Notes: generated from the letters alone by a model not told the origin. Counted from the first letter of the stretch, positions 33,635-42,974 are shown. The stretch: 64,000 nucleotides of DNA from an uncultured Sulfitobacter sp. (GCA_947502265.1 CANMZB010000003.1:186001-250000); one strand, 5' to 3'. Made by a program: numbers and translations.

Positions 33635-35092
33635 ATGCATCCAACCTCCCAGACGGCGATCAGCTTTGCATCATCCCCCCCGACAGCCGCTTCGAAAGAA
33701 TCTGACATTCAGGCAGAACCCGCGGTGCCTACCGGCCGGGCGCAAAAGCACGCGCCCAAAGATGCACCGCCCGATTTTGCAGCCCTGCTCAATGCGCTAC
33801 CCTCTCGTGCGCCAACGGACACCGCGCGAACCAAGGCAGATGCCGCAGATGTGCCTGCCGTTTCGCCAACGCAGACCGAAGATGAGACGCCACAGCTGAC
33901 CGACACCGCGCAAACTGACGTACCAGTTATCGCGCCCGCAAAGCTTAATGACACTGGTGGTAAAATCACGCGCCTGGAACCGCCAGTTCCGCAAGTTAAA
34001 GGCGCAACAGCGACCGCTCCGCTCGCGCCTTCAGAAGCTCCGCTACAGGCCGGTTCTTCGACGGGCGACGCCATTCCAGTACCCTCGTCTCTACAGATGC
34101 CTCCCGCAACGCTTGGGGCCAATTCGCCGGTTGTACAGCCCGAAATAGCAACTGAATCGCCGGGAAATCTGCAGGCGGGGCATGTGGCAGCAAAAACCAC
34201 CCCGGCAGCGCCACAGCTTCTTTCAGGATCAAATCTGCTGGCGAATCCGGCACAAAGCACCGCTGGCGACCCGCCTGCGCCGCCCACCCGGCAGCTTGAT
34301 CCGCTTCAAACAGATCCCTCCCGCATCACGGTGCGTACCGGCGCTGACTATACAATCAGTACCGGTTCAGAGAAATCAAAGCCGGTTTCTGCCGTCCGCG
34401 CACAAGATGCGATTGGTAGCGCGCGCATGGTGCCGGCGGCAGAAACCACCCCCTCCCGGTCGCGAGAACCGGTCCCAAACTCCCCGCCGCCAATCACTTC
34501 TGTCACATCGGGACCAGGGCTGACAGCGCCCGCTCCTCCTCTGCTTTCTGCCCATAATAACGCGACGGCCTCCCCCATTTCCGATCCGGCGGTCTCATTG
34601 CTGGGCGTCTCCGATTCGGTGACAGATTTGTCTTTTGAACCCGCACGAATCCTCCAGACAACCGGCGCTACGTCCACGCCATTGCGCGCTGATCTGGCGG
34701 CCCATGTCGCGCGGCAGATCGCCGAGGGGGTGCAGCATGCACCGAACCGACCCATCGAAATCGCTCTTTCGCCACAGGAGTTGGGGCGCGTACGCGTTTC
34801 GATCAAAACCGAGGACAAGAACATTGTCGTCAATATTCTCGCAGAGCGCGGCGAAACGCTTGATCTTATGCGCCGCCATATCGACCAACTTGGCCAGACG
34901 TTCCGCAGTATCGGCTATGACAGCATAAGCTTTTCCTTCGGACAGGGAGCACAAGATGGCGCGCAAACCGGAGAGCGCACCGCCAAAGACGAGACCGCGA
35001 AGAACAGAGACGACACTATTTCCACGCAAGAAAATGTCGCCGCCCTGCCCCCTTTACGCGCCGCGACCAGCGGCGTTGATATCCGCCTTTAA
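33635..35092 (+). CDS. fliK: Flagellar hook-length control protein FliK
   Basis: Secreted ruler that measures the hook and triggers the FlhB switch. 485 residues: a long, Pro/Ala/Thr-rich disordered N-terminal part up to about residue 345, then the conserved C-terminal hook domain with RPIEIALSPQELGRVRVSIK and RHIDQLGQTFRSIGYDSISF. RBS-like GAAAGG lies upstream. Pairs with flgD, 12 bases downstream, in a two-gene operon. Confidence 0.9.
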   Translation: MHPTSQTAISFASSPPTAASKESDIQAEPAVPTGRAQKHAPKDAPPDFAALLNALPSRAPTDTARTKADAADVPAVSPTQTEDETPQLTDTAQTDVPVIAPAKLNDTGGKITRLEPPVPQVKGATATAPLAPSEAPLQAGSSTGDAIPVPSSLQMPPATLGANSPVVQPEIATESPGNLQAGHVAAKTTPAAPQLLSGSNLLANPAQSTAGDPPAPPTRQLDPLQTDPSRITVRTGADYTISTGSEKSKPVSAVRAQDAIGSARMVPAAETTPSRSREPVPNSPPPITSVTSGPGLTAPAPPLLSAHNNATASPISDPAVSLLGVSDSVTDLSFEPARILQTTGATSTPLRADLAAHVARQIAEGVQHAPNRPIEIALSPQELGRVRVSIKTEDKNIVVNILAERGETLDLMRRHIDQLGQTFRSIGYDSISFSFGQGAQDGAQTGERTAKDETAKNRDDTISTQENVAALPPLRAATSGVDIRL

Positions 35093-35104
35093 GGAGACCC
35101 GACC

Positions 35105-35767
35105 ATGATCACCCCCACAACAAGCGCTTCCACCACCACACCCGCCGCCGATGTACCGCAAGCCAAAGAGGCGCTGTCGTCGGATTTCGAAACCTTCATC
35201 AAGATGCTTACAACACAGGCAAAATATCAGGATCCGCTAGAGCCGATCGACAATTCGGAGTATGCGGCACAGCTCGCCCAGTTCTCGATGGTCGAACAGC
35301 AGGTGCAATCCAACGATCTTCTGAAAGCGCTGGGCACACAGCTTGGCTCGGGCGGCATCGGGCAGCTTGCCGGCTGGATCGGGATGGAGGCCCGCACCAC
35401 CGGACCGGTTCAGTTCGATGGTGCGCCGGTCACCATTTTGCCAACGCCTCCGGTAAACGCAACGGCGATGGATCTGGTTGTGCATGATGCGCAGGGCCGC
35501 GAGGTGGATCGCGGCGCCCTGCCTATCTCGAAGGAACCAGTGCTTTGGGCGGGTGTAAGCCAAAGCGGCAAGCCCTTTGCCGCTGGTCAATACACTTTCA
35601 CCGTCGAGGGAACGACATCTGACGGTAACGCGCTGCCATCAACGCCCGCAGCGACCTATGCCCGCATCGTCGAAGTGCAGACAAACGGGACCGATCCGCA
35701 GGTTATTTTCAGCGGTGGTGCGCAGGCCTCCGCCAGCGACATCACGGCATTGCGCGAAGGTGTTTAA
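35105..35767 (+). CDS. flgD: Hook assembly scaffold FlgD
   Basis: Cap that allows hook subunits to polymerise. N-terminal motif FETFIKMLTTQAKYQDPLEP, then EYAAQLAQFSMVEQQVQSND, is the FlgD signature; the C-terminal part is beta-rich. Length is 220 residues. Its TAA overlaps the stop of the convergent oxidoreductase gene in a shared TTAA. Confidence 0.95.
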   Translation: MITPTTSASTTTPAADVPQAKEALSSDFETFIKMLTTQAKYQDPLEPIDNSEYAAQLAQFSMVEQQVQSNDLLKALGTQLGSGGIGQLAGWIGMEARTTGPVQFDGAPVTILPTPPVNATAMDLVVHDAQGREVDRGALPISKEPVLWAGVSQSGKPFAAGQYTFTVEGTTSDGNALPSTPAATYARIVEVQTNGTDPQVIFSGGAQASASDITALREGV

Positions 35768-37092
35768 CGGTCGACAAATGCGTAAGCAGCATAGGCTGGC
35801 GGCATCAGCAGACGGCGGAACCGGCCAAGTTCGAACCGTTGCAGGGGCGATTGCACCGCATCCGGGTAAAGCAGATCGGGCGTTTTTCCCTGCACAAGCG
35901 CAGCGAGCAACGCGCCTGAGTAACTTCCCATCGCCACGCCATTTCCATGGTAGCACATGCCCGCAAACAGCCCCTTATGGGCGGGGACCGGTCCGACAAA
36001 AGGCATCAGATCGCGCGCGAGGCAAACCATCCCCGACCACGCATGAGGTGTCTCGACATTGGCCCACGCCGGAAACATCCTGTCAAAATCCGCGCGCACC
36101 TTCCGCCGCGCGCGGGCCTCCGCTGCTGGTCCTGTCGTCAATCCGCCGCGCATCCCGAAGAGAAACTGCCGGTCCGGCATCAGACGGAAATAATGCAGCA
36201 GATTACGGGTATCATAGGACATCTGCTCGGTCGTCCAACCCTGTGCCACCAATTCGGAATCCGTAAGCGGGCGCGTCACAAGGACATTCGATTGCCCCGG
36301 AATGTAACGGCCAGCCAACCAGCCGGGAAGGTCTTCGGAGGAATACCCGTTGGTCGCGATGATCACGCGATCCGCGCGCAAGCTGTGGCCGTTGACGCAC
36401 AGCGCCCACCCCTTGTCCGCAGGTGCGATCTGCGTCACCGCGCTGTGTCCGTGAATACGGGCACCCGCCGCTTCTGCCCCCGTGGCCAGACCCGCCACAT
36501 ATTTTCGTGGATTAAGGCCAAATCCAACAGGGATCGTCAACGCGCCATGGAATGGGCCACCGAAACCTTCAGCGGCCAGCGCTTCTTTGCTGATCAGCCT
36601 GTGATCACTCCCGTAGTTTTCACGTATATCAGCCGCCTGCGCGCGCAACGCCACCATATCCTTGGCGCGGTGGGCAAGCGCCGTTTCCCCGATGGAATGC
36701 CGGTCCACATCCAGCGCAAGGTCATCCACCAGCCGTTCCACCAGTCGCACGGCTTCCAGTTCGCTCCGCCGATAGGCCACACGACCATCCTTGCCAAAGC
36801 GGCGCTCGATCTGCGCGTCCTCGGCTTTGCTGCCGCCCAGACAGCAAAAGCCGCCATTGCGACCCGATGCGCCCCATCCGACATCTTGCGCATCAACGAC
36901 TGTGGTGCTGATACCCGCCCGCGCCAGATGCAAGGCGGCGCTCAATCCGGTGAAGCCCGCCCCGATGATCGCCACATCCGTTCGCGCATCTGTGTCCAGC
37001 GGCGCGCGTGGTGCTATGTGGCATGTCTCGTCCCACCAGCATCCGCTTCGCGGGCCGTCACCGTAGGCGAAGGCGTTAAAAATCCGTTTCAT
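35764..37092 (-). CDS. FAD-dependent amine oxidase, gamma-glutamylputrescine oxidase-like (PuuB family)
   Basis: 442 residues of the DAO fold. The N-terminal FAD-binding motif IIGAGFTGLSAALHLARAG is followed by GWGASGRNGGFC, typical of PuuB/OrdL-like oxidases; the C-terminal part has GLFAGMCYHGNGVAMGSYSG. PuuB oxidises gamma-glutamylputrescine; other members act on sarcosine or similar amines. It is first downstream of potI and overlaps it by 4 bases, so oxidation is probably linked to polyamine import by the neighbouring transporter. The exact substrate is inferred. Confidence 0.82.
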   Translation of the reverse strand: MKRIFNAFAYGDGPRSGCWWDETCHIAPRAPLDTDARTDVAIIGAGFTGLSAALHLARAGISTTVVDAQDVGWGASGRNGGFCCLGGSKAEDAQIERRFGKDGRVAYRRSELEAVRLVERLVDDLALDVDRHSIGETALAHRAKDMVALRAQAADIRENYGSDHRLISKEALAAEGFGGPFHGALTIPVGFGLNPRKYVAGLATGAEAAGARIHGHSAVTQIAPADKGWALCVNGHSLRADRVIIATNGYSSEDLPGWLAGRYIPGQSNVLVTRPLTDSELVAQGWTTEQMSYDTRNLLHYFRLMPDRQFLFGMRGGLTTGPAAEARARRKVRADFDRMFPAWANVETPHAWSGMVCLARDLMPFVGPVPAHKGLFAGMCYHGNGVAMGSYSGALLAALVQGKTPDLLYPDAVQSPLQRFELGRFRRLLMPPAYAAYAFVDR

Positions 37093-37907
37093 TCGGCGCG
37101 TTCGGCCGTCTGCGCGTCGCGCTGCGCCGCAATTGCGCTGCGTTTGGAAATGATCGAGGCGGTGATCACCCCCACCGTCACGATGCCGATCATGAGGGTC
37201 GAAAGCGCGTTGATCTCGGGTGTAACGCCAAGGCGCACCGCGCTCCAGATCTTGATCGGCAGCGTCGTTGAGGACGGGCCGGAAACAAACGACGCAATCA
37301 CCAGATCATCAAGGCTGAGCGTGAAAGCCAGCAGCCAGCCGGCGATAACCGCAGGCGCGATGATCGGCAGGGTTACCAGCCGGAAAGCATCGAACCGGTT
37401 GCACCCCAGATCCAGCGCCGCTTCTTCCAGCGACCGATCAAAGCTGACCAGCCTTGAGGACACCACAACCGAGACATAGCACATCGAGAATGTCGTATGC
37501 GCAAGGACGATGGTCAAAATACCACGGTCCAGCCCGATGCCGATGAAGAGCAGCAAAAGCGACAGGCCGGTGATGACTTCGGGCATCACCAGTGGCGCAT
37601 AGATCATCCCCGAAAACAGGGTACGCCCGAAAAACCGCCCGGAATTAACCAGCACATAAGCGGCCATCGTGCCCAGCAGCGTGGCCATTGTGGAAGAGAT
37701 CACAGCCACCTGAAGCGTTACCCACGCCGCATCCAGAAAGGCCTCGTCGCGCAGCAAAGAGCCATACCACTGTGTCGAGAACCCCGCCCAGACCGTTACC
37801 AGCTTTGATGAGTTGAAGCTGTAGATAACCAGCAGCACCATCGGCAGATACAGAAACGCAAAGCCGAGGGTGAGTGCGGTGATGTTAAGGGCCGATAAAC
37901 GTTTCAT
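37089..37907 (-). CDS. potI: Polyamine ABC transporter permease, PotI/PotC type
   Basis: 272 residues, six membrane helices. The EAA-type loop (RSLEEAALDLGCNRFDAFRL) that contacts the ATPase is present at about 155-175. Length equals PotI/PotC. It overlaps potH by 4 bases and the oxidase by 4, as part of a potF-potG-potH-potI-oxidase run on the minus strand. Confidence 0.9.
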   Translation of the reverse strand: MKRLSALNITALTLGFAFLYLPMVLLVIYSFNSSKLVTVWAGFSTQWYGSLLRDEAFLDAAWVTLQVAVISSTMATLLGTMAAYVLVNSGRFFGRTLFSGMIYAPLVMPEVITGLSLLLLFIGIGLDRGILTIVLAHTTFSMCYVSVVVSSRLVSFDRSLEEAALDLGCNRFDAFRLVTLPIIAPAVIAGWLLAFTLSLDDLVIASFVSGPSSTTLPIKIWSAVRLGVTPEINALSTLMIGIVTVGVITASIISKRSAIAAQRDAQTAERAE

Positions 37908-38779
37908 TTTTCCGCCTCCGCCTGTTTCTGCTGGTTGCGCTGGAATAGCACGATGGGCACGATCAGGATCAGCAACAAGATCACCGCCACGGCGCTCGCC
38001 ACCGGCCAGTCACGGTTGTTAAAGAACTCCTCGAACAGAACCTTGCCGATCATCAGCGTGCCAGAGCCGCCCAACAGCGACGGGATCACAAATTCACCGA
38101 GCGCCGGAATGAACACCAGAAAACACCCCGCGATGATGCCGTTTTTCGACAGCGGCACCGTGACCAGCCAAAACGCGGTGAGGCGCGAACAGCCAAGGTC
38201 TTCGGCCGCCTCGATCAGGCTATCATCCATCCGGTCAAGCGCGGCATAGATCGGCAAGATCATGAAAGGCAGATAGGTATAGACGATCCCGATATAGACC
38301 GCCGTAGGCGTGTTGAGGATTGTCAGCGGCTCGCTGATCAAGCCGATCCAGAGTAGAAGCTGGTTCAGCAAACCCTCGTTGCTGAGGATGCCAACCCACG
38401 CATAAACGCGGATGAGAAACGAGGTCCAGAATGGTAGGATCACCAACATCATAAGCGTCGCACGCCATTCTTCGGGGGCGCGGGCCATGCCGTATGCCAT
38501 CGGATATCCGACAAGCAGCGTCAAAAACGTCGACAGGGCCGCGATCTTGAGACTACTCAGATACGCTTTGTAATAAAGATCATCTGTCGTCAGAAACCAG
38601 AAGTTTTCAAGATCGAGCCCTTCGATCAGCGCGCCAAAGCCGTCTTTGAGCGTGGGCGCATAGGGCGGAATCGCAAGCGCCGCATCGGACAGCGAAATCT
38701 TGAAGACGATCAGGAACGGGATCAGGAACAGCGCCAGCAGCCACGCGTAAGGTACGGCGATCAGGGCAAAACGACGCAT
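37904..38779 (-). CDS. potH: Polyamine ABC transporter permease, PotH/PotB type
   Basis: 291 residues, six membrane helices, with a periplasmic stretch after the first helix and the ATPase-contact loop MDDSLIEAAEDLGCSRLTAF. Partner of the downstream permease. The start is 61 bases after the potG stop; that gap holds an 11-bp hairpin. Confidence 0.9.
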   Translation of the reverse strand: MRRFALIAVPYAWLLALFLIPFLIVFKISLSDAALAIPPYAPTLKDGFGALIEGLDLENFWFLTTDDLYYKAYLSSLKIAALSTFLTLLVGYPMAYGMARAPEEWRATLMMLVILPFWTSFLIRVYAWVGILSNEGLLNQLLLWIGLISEPLTILNTPTAVYIGIVYTYLPFMILPIYAALDRMDDSLIEAAEDLGCSRLTAFWLVTVPLSKNGIIAGCFLVFIPALGEFVIPSLLGGSGTLMIGKVLFEEFFNNRDWPVASAVAVILLLILIVPIVLFQRNQQKQAEAEK

Positions 38780-38828
38780 TATGCCTCTGCCCCGTCATGG
38801 AACAAGCGCTGTGCGAGGAATGGCAGAC

Positions 38829-38861
38829 GGGGTGCTTTTATCATTGCTCCAAAAGCACCCC
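38829..38861 (-). terminator. 11-bp hairpin spanning the potG stop codon
   Basis: Perfect arms GGGGTGCTTTT and AAAAGCACCCC with an 11-base loop that contains the potG stop codon. There is no U tract after it on the transcribed strand, so an intercistronic attenuator or mRNA-stabilising hairpin between potG and potH is as likely as a terminator. Confidence 0.5.
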
Positions 38862-39968
38862 TGCAGTTGCGTTCCAACGTATCCACACGGGGTCTTCCCA
38901 TGTGATGCCACGATTCGAGATGCGGCGCGTGTTGGCGGTTTGCGCTTTGATGATCTGCCCGCCGGGAAGTTCGACGTGATAGGTTGACAGGTTGCCCAGA
39001 TAGGCAATGTCGAGCACCTTGCCTTCTACCGCGTTTTCCACGTCTTCCGGCTTGTCCTTGGTGATCGAAATCTTTTCGGGACGAATCGCCAGATGACACT
39101 TCTGCCCGTCACTGAAACCCGTTTCCGACACCGCGACAATCGGGGCCTGATTAGGCACCCAATCAACAAAGTACCGATCCTTTCCTGCGGGTTTTGCCGT
39201 GCCGCTGATGATATTCACATCGCCAATGAAATCCGCGACATAAACGGAATTTGGCGTCTCGTAGATATTGGCAGGGCTGGCGACCTGAATGATGCGCCCC
39301 TCGTCCATCACGGCCACGCGGGAGGCAACTGTCATCGCCTCTTCCTGATCGTGGGTCACGATGACAAAAGTTGTGCCGGTGCTTTCCTGAATGTCCATCA
39401 GTTCAAACTGCGTATCCTGGCGCAGCTTTTTGTCCAAAGCGCCCAGCGGCTCGTCCAGGAGCAAAAGTTTGGGTGCCTTCGCCAATGACCGCGCAAGGGC
39501 GACGCGCTGTCGCTGGCCACCCGAAATCTGGTGCGGTTTGCGGCGGGCGAATTCTTCCAGACGGGTCAGCTTGAGCATCTCGGCCACGCGCGCGTCAATC
39601 TTGTCTTTCGGCATTTTGTCGCGACGCAGACCAAAGGCGATATTGTCCCAGATGCTAAGATGCGGGAACAGCGCATAGGATTGGAACATCATGTTTACCG
39701 CGCGCTGGTTTGGCGGCACGGCGGCGATGTCTTTGCCTGACAGCAGAATGCGGCCCTCGGTCACGCTTTCGAAACCGGCCAGCATCCGCATCATCGTTGT
39801 TTTGCCGCACCCCGACGGGCCGAGCAGCGCAAAGAACTCCTGCGCGTAGATATTGATGGTCAGATCATCAATCGCAATAAAACTACCAAACCGCTTGCTG
39901 ACGTTCTCGAACCGGATAAGAGGTTTTTCGTTCGGATCGTCCCAAGGGGCGAAAACAGGACTGCTCAC
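38841..39968 (-). CDS. potG: Polyamine ABC transporter ATP-binding protein, PotG type
   Basis: 375 residues. Walker A is LLGPSGCGKTTMMRML, the signature ISGGQRQRVALARSL, Walker B LLLDEPLGALD, and the switch histidine lies in IVTHDQEEAM. A C-terminal TOBE-like domain follows, as in PotA/PotG. The GTG at 39968 has AAGGAA about ten bases upstream; an ATG between them is out of frame, and the upstream GTG at 40013 lacks homology. The potF-type binding protein precedes it. Confidence 0.92.
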   Translation of the reverse strand: MSSPVFAPWDDPNEKPLIRFENVSKRFGSFIAIDDLTINIYAQEFFALLGPSGCGKTTMMRMLAGFESVTEGRILLSGKDIAAVPPNQRAVNMMFQSYALFPHLSIWDNIAFGLRRDKMPKDKIDARVAEMLKLTRLEEFARRKPHQISGGQRQRVALARSLAKAPKLLLLDEPLGALDKKLRQDTQFELMDIQESTGTTFVIVTHDQEEAMTVASRVAVMDEGRIIQVASPANIYETPNSVYVADFIGDVNIISGTAKPAGKDRYFVDWVPNQAPIVAVSETGFSDGQKCHLAIRPEKISITKDKPEDVENAVEGKVLDIAYLGNLSTYHVELPGGQIIKAQTANTRRISNRGITWEDPVWIRWNATAGVLLEQ

Positions 39969-40040
39969 AGTGCATTTTTCCTTGCGGTCTAGGATGGAAA
40001 GAGACGGCACCACCTGGCGCCGCCTCTGTGATCCGCCAGC

Positions 40041-41126
40041 TTAGGTGCCGGATTTTATTTTGGTCCAGATACGAGTCACGACACGCTGCACTTTTTGCGG
40101 ATAGGGCGTTGTGGTGAACAGGTTGTTCAGCGTTGCCTCATCCGGATAAATCGCCGGATCGCCGATCACATCTTCAACAAGGTACTGCTCGCTCGCCTTG
40201 TTGCCGTTGGCGTAATAGACGAAATTTGACGCAGCAGCGGCGTTTTCCGCATCCATGATAAAGTTCAGGAAGGTGTGTGCGCCATCCACGTTCGGCGCAT
40301 CTACAGGAATCGCCATCTGGTCAAACCACATCTGCGCGCCTTCTTTCGCGGCATTGTAAACGATCTCGACGCCATTGTCGGCCTCGGCCGCGCGGTCACG
40401 CGCCTGAAGAATATCACCGGACCAACCAACCGCCACACAGATATCGCCGTTCGCCAGCGCGTTGATGTACTCAGAGCTGTGGAACTTCTGGATGTAGGGG
40501 CGAATTTTCAACAGCGCTTCTTCGGCTTTGGCCAGCACTTCGGGATCATGGCTGTCGGGATCTTCGCCAATGTATTTCAACGCCATCGGCAGCATTTCGG
40601 CAGGTGCATCAAGGAAATGCACACCGCAATCGGCCAGCTTGGACATGTTGTCGGGATTCATCACCAGTTCGAGCGAATCAAGCGGTGCATCCTCGCCAAG
40701 CGCCTCCTTGACCTTGGCAAGGTTCGCCCCGATTCCGGTGGTTCCCCACATATAGTTGATCGAATAGGCGTTTTCAGGATCGTACTGCTCTGTCCGGGTT
40801 GTGACGATATCCCACATATTTTCGAGATTGGGCAGTTTCGACGGATCAAGCTTCTGGAACGCGCCCGCCGTGATCTGGCGTTGCAGGAAGGTGCCGGACG
40901 GCACAACAACATCGTATCCCGATCCACCGGACAGCATCTTTGTTTCCAGCATTTCGTTGCTGTCAAAAACATCATAAATCAGCTTAAGGCCCGTTTCTTC
41001 TTCGAATTTGGCCAGCAAATCCTCGTCTATATAGTCGGACCAGTTGTAAACGCGGACCTCCTGCGCGAACGCGGCTCCAGCCGTCAGCGCCGTTACAACG
41101 GCACCGGTAAAAAGCGATTTGATCAT
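40041..41126 (-). CDS. potF: Polyamine ABC transporter periplasmic binding protein, PotF type
   Basis: 361 residues. Signal peptide MIKSLFTGAVVTALTAGAAF with AFA cleavage, then the family opening EVRVYNWSDYIDEDLLAKFE. Later blocks GGSGYDVVVPSGTFLQRQ and VGWSGDILQARDRAAEADN belong to the PotD/PotF fold. RBS GGGAG precedes the ATG. First gene of the minus-strand operon. A 12-bp palindrome lies 48 bases upstream. Confidence 0.93.
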   Translation of the reverse strand: MIKSLFTGAVVTALTAGAAFAQEVRVYNWSDYIDEDLLAKFEEETGLKLIYDVFDSNEMLETKMLSGGSGYDVVVPSGTFLQRQITAGAFQKLDPSKLPNLENMWDIVTTRTEQYDPENAYSINYMWGTTGIGANLAKVKEALGEDAPLDSLELVMNPDNMSKLADCGVHFLDAPAEMLPMALKYIGEDPDSHDPEVLAKAEEALLKIRPYIQKFHSSEYINALANGDICVAVGWSGDILQARDRAAEADNGVEIVYNAAKEGAQMWFDQMAIPVDAPNVDGAHTFLNFIMDAENAAAASNFVYYANGNKASEQYLVEDVIGDPAIYPDEATLNNLFTTTPYPQKVQRVVTRIWTKIKSGT

Positions 41127-41174
41127 CTTAATACTCCCATCAAGTGTTGTCAGAATTCCCCGACATTACCGGTG

Positions 41175-41186
41175 ATTTGATCAAAT
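41175..41186. promoter_or_regulatory. Palindrome ATTTGATCAAAT upstream of potF
   Basis: Perfect 12-bp palindrome 48 bases before the potF start codon. A copy of the core ATTTGATCA recurs at 41328-41336, 39 bases before the divergent aminotransferase gene. The placement suggests a shared operator; the regulator is not visible in the window. Confidence 0.4.
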
Positions 41187-41325
41187 TTTTATGCTTACAG
41201 CAAGTTATTTCATTCGAACCCGCCCATTGCCCAAGCCAAAGCGCACAAATGCTGGGCACCTGTTCGCACCGCGGCTTGGTACTTTGTTTTTCCGGCTCAT
41301 AATGACAGATTGATTGACCCCGATA

Positions 41326-41341
41326 AAATTTGATCATATTT
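41326..41341. promoter_or_regulatory. Near-palindrome with ATTTGATCA upstream of the putrescine aminotransferase gene
   Basis: 16 bases, palindromic except for one position, centred on GATC, 34 bases before the start codon at 41376. It shares ATTTGATCA with the palindrome before potF. Candidate operator for the divergent pair. The region is AT-rich, so chance is not excluded. Confidence 0.35.
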
Positions 41342-41375
41342 TAAAATCAACTCCCCTCATAATAAGGCTCCCGTC

Positions 41376-42773
41376 ATGTCAGTCACCTCGAACAACCTTC
41401 CCACCGCCGAGTTGCAGGCGCTGGACGCCGCGCACCATATGCATCCGTTCACCACAAACGACGAGCTGAAAGAGCGCGGCGCGCGGGTTATCACCCAAGC
41501 CAAAGGCGTTTACATTCAAGACAGTGAGGGAAATCAAATTCTCGATGCGATGGCGGGCCTGTGGTGCGTCAATATCGGCTATGGCCGACAAGAGCTGATT
41601 GACGCGGCGACCCGCCAGATGCAGGAACTGCCGTTCTATAACACCTTTTTCAACACAACCCACACCCCCGCAATCGCCCTCGCCGCAGAGCTGGCCAAGC
41701 TGGCACCGGAAGGATTGAACCATGTGTTCTTTGCCGGGTCCGGATCGGAAGCAAACGACACCAACCTGCGCATGGTCCGCACCTATTGGGCCGAAAAAGG
41801 CCAACCGCAAAAAAGCAATGTGATAGGCCGCAAGAACGGCTATCACGGTTCGACTGTGGGCGCGGGATCATTGGGCGGGATGAGCTATATGCACGCGCAA
41901 GGCGGCATGCCGATTCCCGGAATTCACCACATCAACCAACCCGACTGGTGGGCCGAAGGCGGCGATCAGAAACCCGACGCGTTCGGACTGGCCCGCGCAC
42001 AGGAGCTTGAGGCGAAAATCCTTGAACTGGGCGCAGAGAACGTCGCGGCCTTTATCGCGGAACCGGTACAGGGCGCTGGCGGCGTTATCGTACCGCCCGC
42101 AACATACTGGCCCGAGATCCAGCGCATTTGCGACAAGTATAATGTGCTGATCATCGCGGACGAGGTCATCTGCGGATTCGGGCGCACCGGTAACTGGTTC
42201 GGGTCCACCACGATGGGGATCAAGCCGCACATCATGACCATCGCCAAAGGCCTCAGCTCGGGTTATGCGCCGATTGGCGGCTCTATTGTCTGTGACGAGA
42301 TTGCCGGGGTGATCAATGCAATCGAATTCAACCACGGCTATACCTATTCCGGCCACCCTGTCTGTGCCGCTGTGGCGCTGGCAAACCTGCGCGTCATGCA
42401 AGATGAAAATGTTCTGGAGCATGTGAACAACGTCGCCGCTCCCGCGTTCAAGGAAGCGTTGGAAAAACTGGCAGAGCATCCGTTGGTGGGCGGGCTGAAC
42501 CTGTGCGGCATGATGGCCTCCCTTCCGTTGACCCCGCACAAGGAAGCCCGCGCGAAATTTGCGATGGACGAAGGCACTGCCGGTTTCATGTGCCGCGAGC
42601 GTTGCTTTGCCAACAATCTGGTGATGCGCCATGTGGGTGATCGCATGATTATCTCGCCGCCGCTTGTGATTACGCCAGAGGAAATCGCGGTTTTCCACAC
42701 CCGCGCCAAGCTTGCACTGGACGACACCTACAAGGCGCTCAAAGACGGTGACATGCTCAAGGTCACCTCCTGA
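41376..42773 (+). CDS. spuC: Class III aminotransferase, probable putrescine-pyruvate aminotransferase (SpuC-like)
   Basis: 465 residues, PLP-dependent. The opening HHMHPFTTNDEL and GVYIQDSEGNQILDAMAGLW are typical of omega-amine:pyruvate transaminases; the cofactor region has IIADEVICGFGRTGNWFG, and the PLP lysine is K291 in IAKGLSSGYAPIGG. RBS AAGG upstream. Located between two polyamine importers and divergent from potF, which favours putrescine as substrate, converting it to 4-aminobutanal. Other amines remain possible. Confidence 0.88.
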   Translation: MSVTSNNLPTAELQALDAAHHMHPFTTNDELKERGARVITQAKGVYIQDSEGNQILDAMAGLWCVNIGYGRQELIDAATRQMQELPFYNTFFNTTHTPAIALAAELAKLAPEGLNHVFFAGSGSEANDTNLRMVRTYWAEKGQPQKSNVIGRKNGYHGSTVGAGSLGGMSYMHAQGGMPIPGIHHINQPDWWAEGGDQKPDAFGLARAQELEAKILELGAENVAAFIAEPVQGAGGVIVPPATYWPEIQRICDKYNVLIIADEVICGFGRTGNWFGSTTMGIKPHIMTIAKGLSSGYAPIGGSIVCDEIAGVINAIEFNHGYTYSGHPVCAAVALANLRVMQDENVLEHVNNVAAPAFKEALEKLAEHPLVGGLNLCGMMASLPLTPHKEARAKFAMDEGTAGFMCRERCFANNLVMRHVGDRMIISPPLVITPEEIAVFHTRAKLALDDTYKALKDGDMLKVTS

Positions 42774-42819
42774 ACCCCGCCTCCTGCCCGACGGTTTCTT
42801 TTTACGTTGGGAAAAATTT

Positions 42820-42862
42820 AGGCGATTCCCCTGTAATTTCCAGTATTACAGGAGAATCGCCT
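42820..42862. repeat. Long inverted repeat between the aminotransferase gene and the second importer
   Basis: Two 18-base arms with one mismatch (9 bp AGGCGATTC/GAATCGCCT and 8 bp CCTGTAAT/ATTACAGG around a C-A bulge) enclose a 7-base loop. It begins 47 bases after the spuC stop. A T-rich tract follows only when read on the minus strand. It may be a terminator for spuC, an attenuator of the potA operon, or a regulator site. Confidence 0.6.
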
Positions 42863-42873
42863 TGAATCGTCAG

Positions 42874-42884
42874 ATTTGAGCAAT
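42874..42884. promoter_or_regulatory. Third ATTTGATCA-like motif upstream of the second importer
   Basis: ATTTGAGCAAT resembles ATTTGATCAAAT, with one difference in the first ten bases, and lies 90 bases before the TTG start at 42975. Weak on its own; noted because two closer copies flank potF and spuC. Confidence 0.2.
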
Positions 42885-42974
42885 ATCCAACTTTATCCAG
42901 TTGCAATACATGTTCCGGATGCGCTTAGTTACGTGTCATAAATAAACAATAAACGTACACGGGGAGCCAAACCA

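Noticed and set aside
35947-37479. A 510-codon open frame on the plus strand
   Set aside because: It is opposite the PuuB-like oxidase and potI, both well supported. Its composition is Arg- and His-rich without domain-like features.
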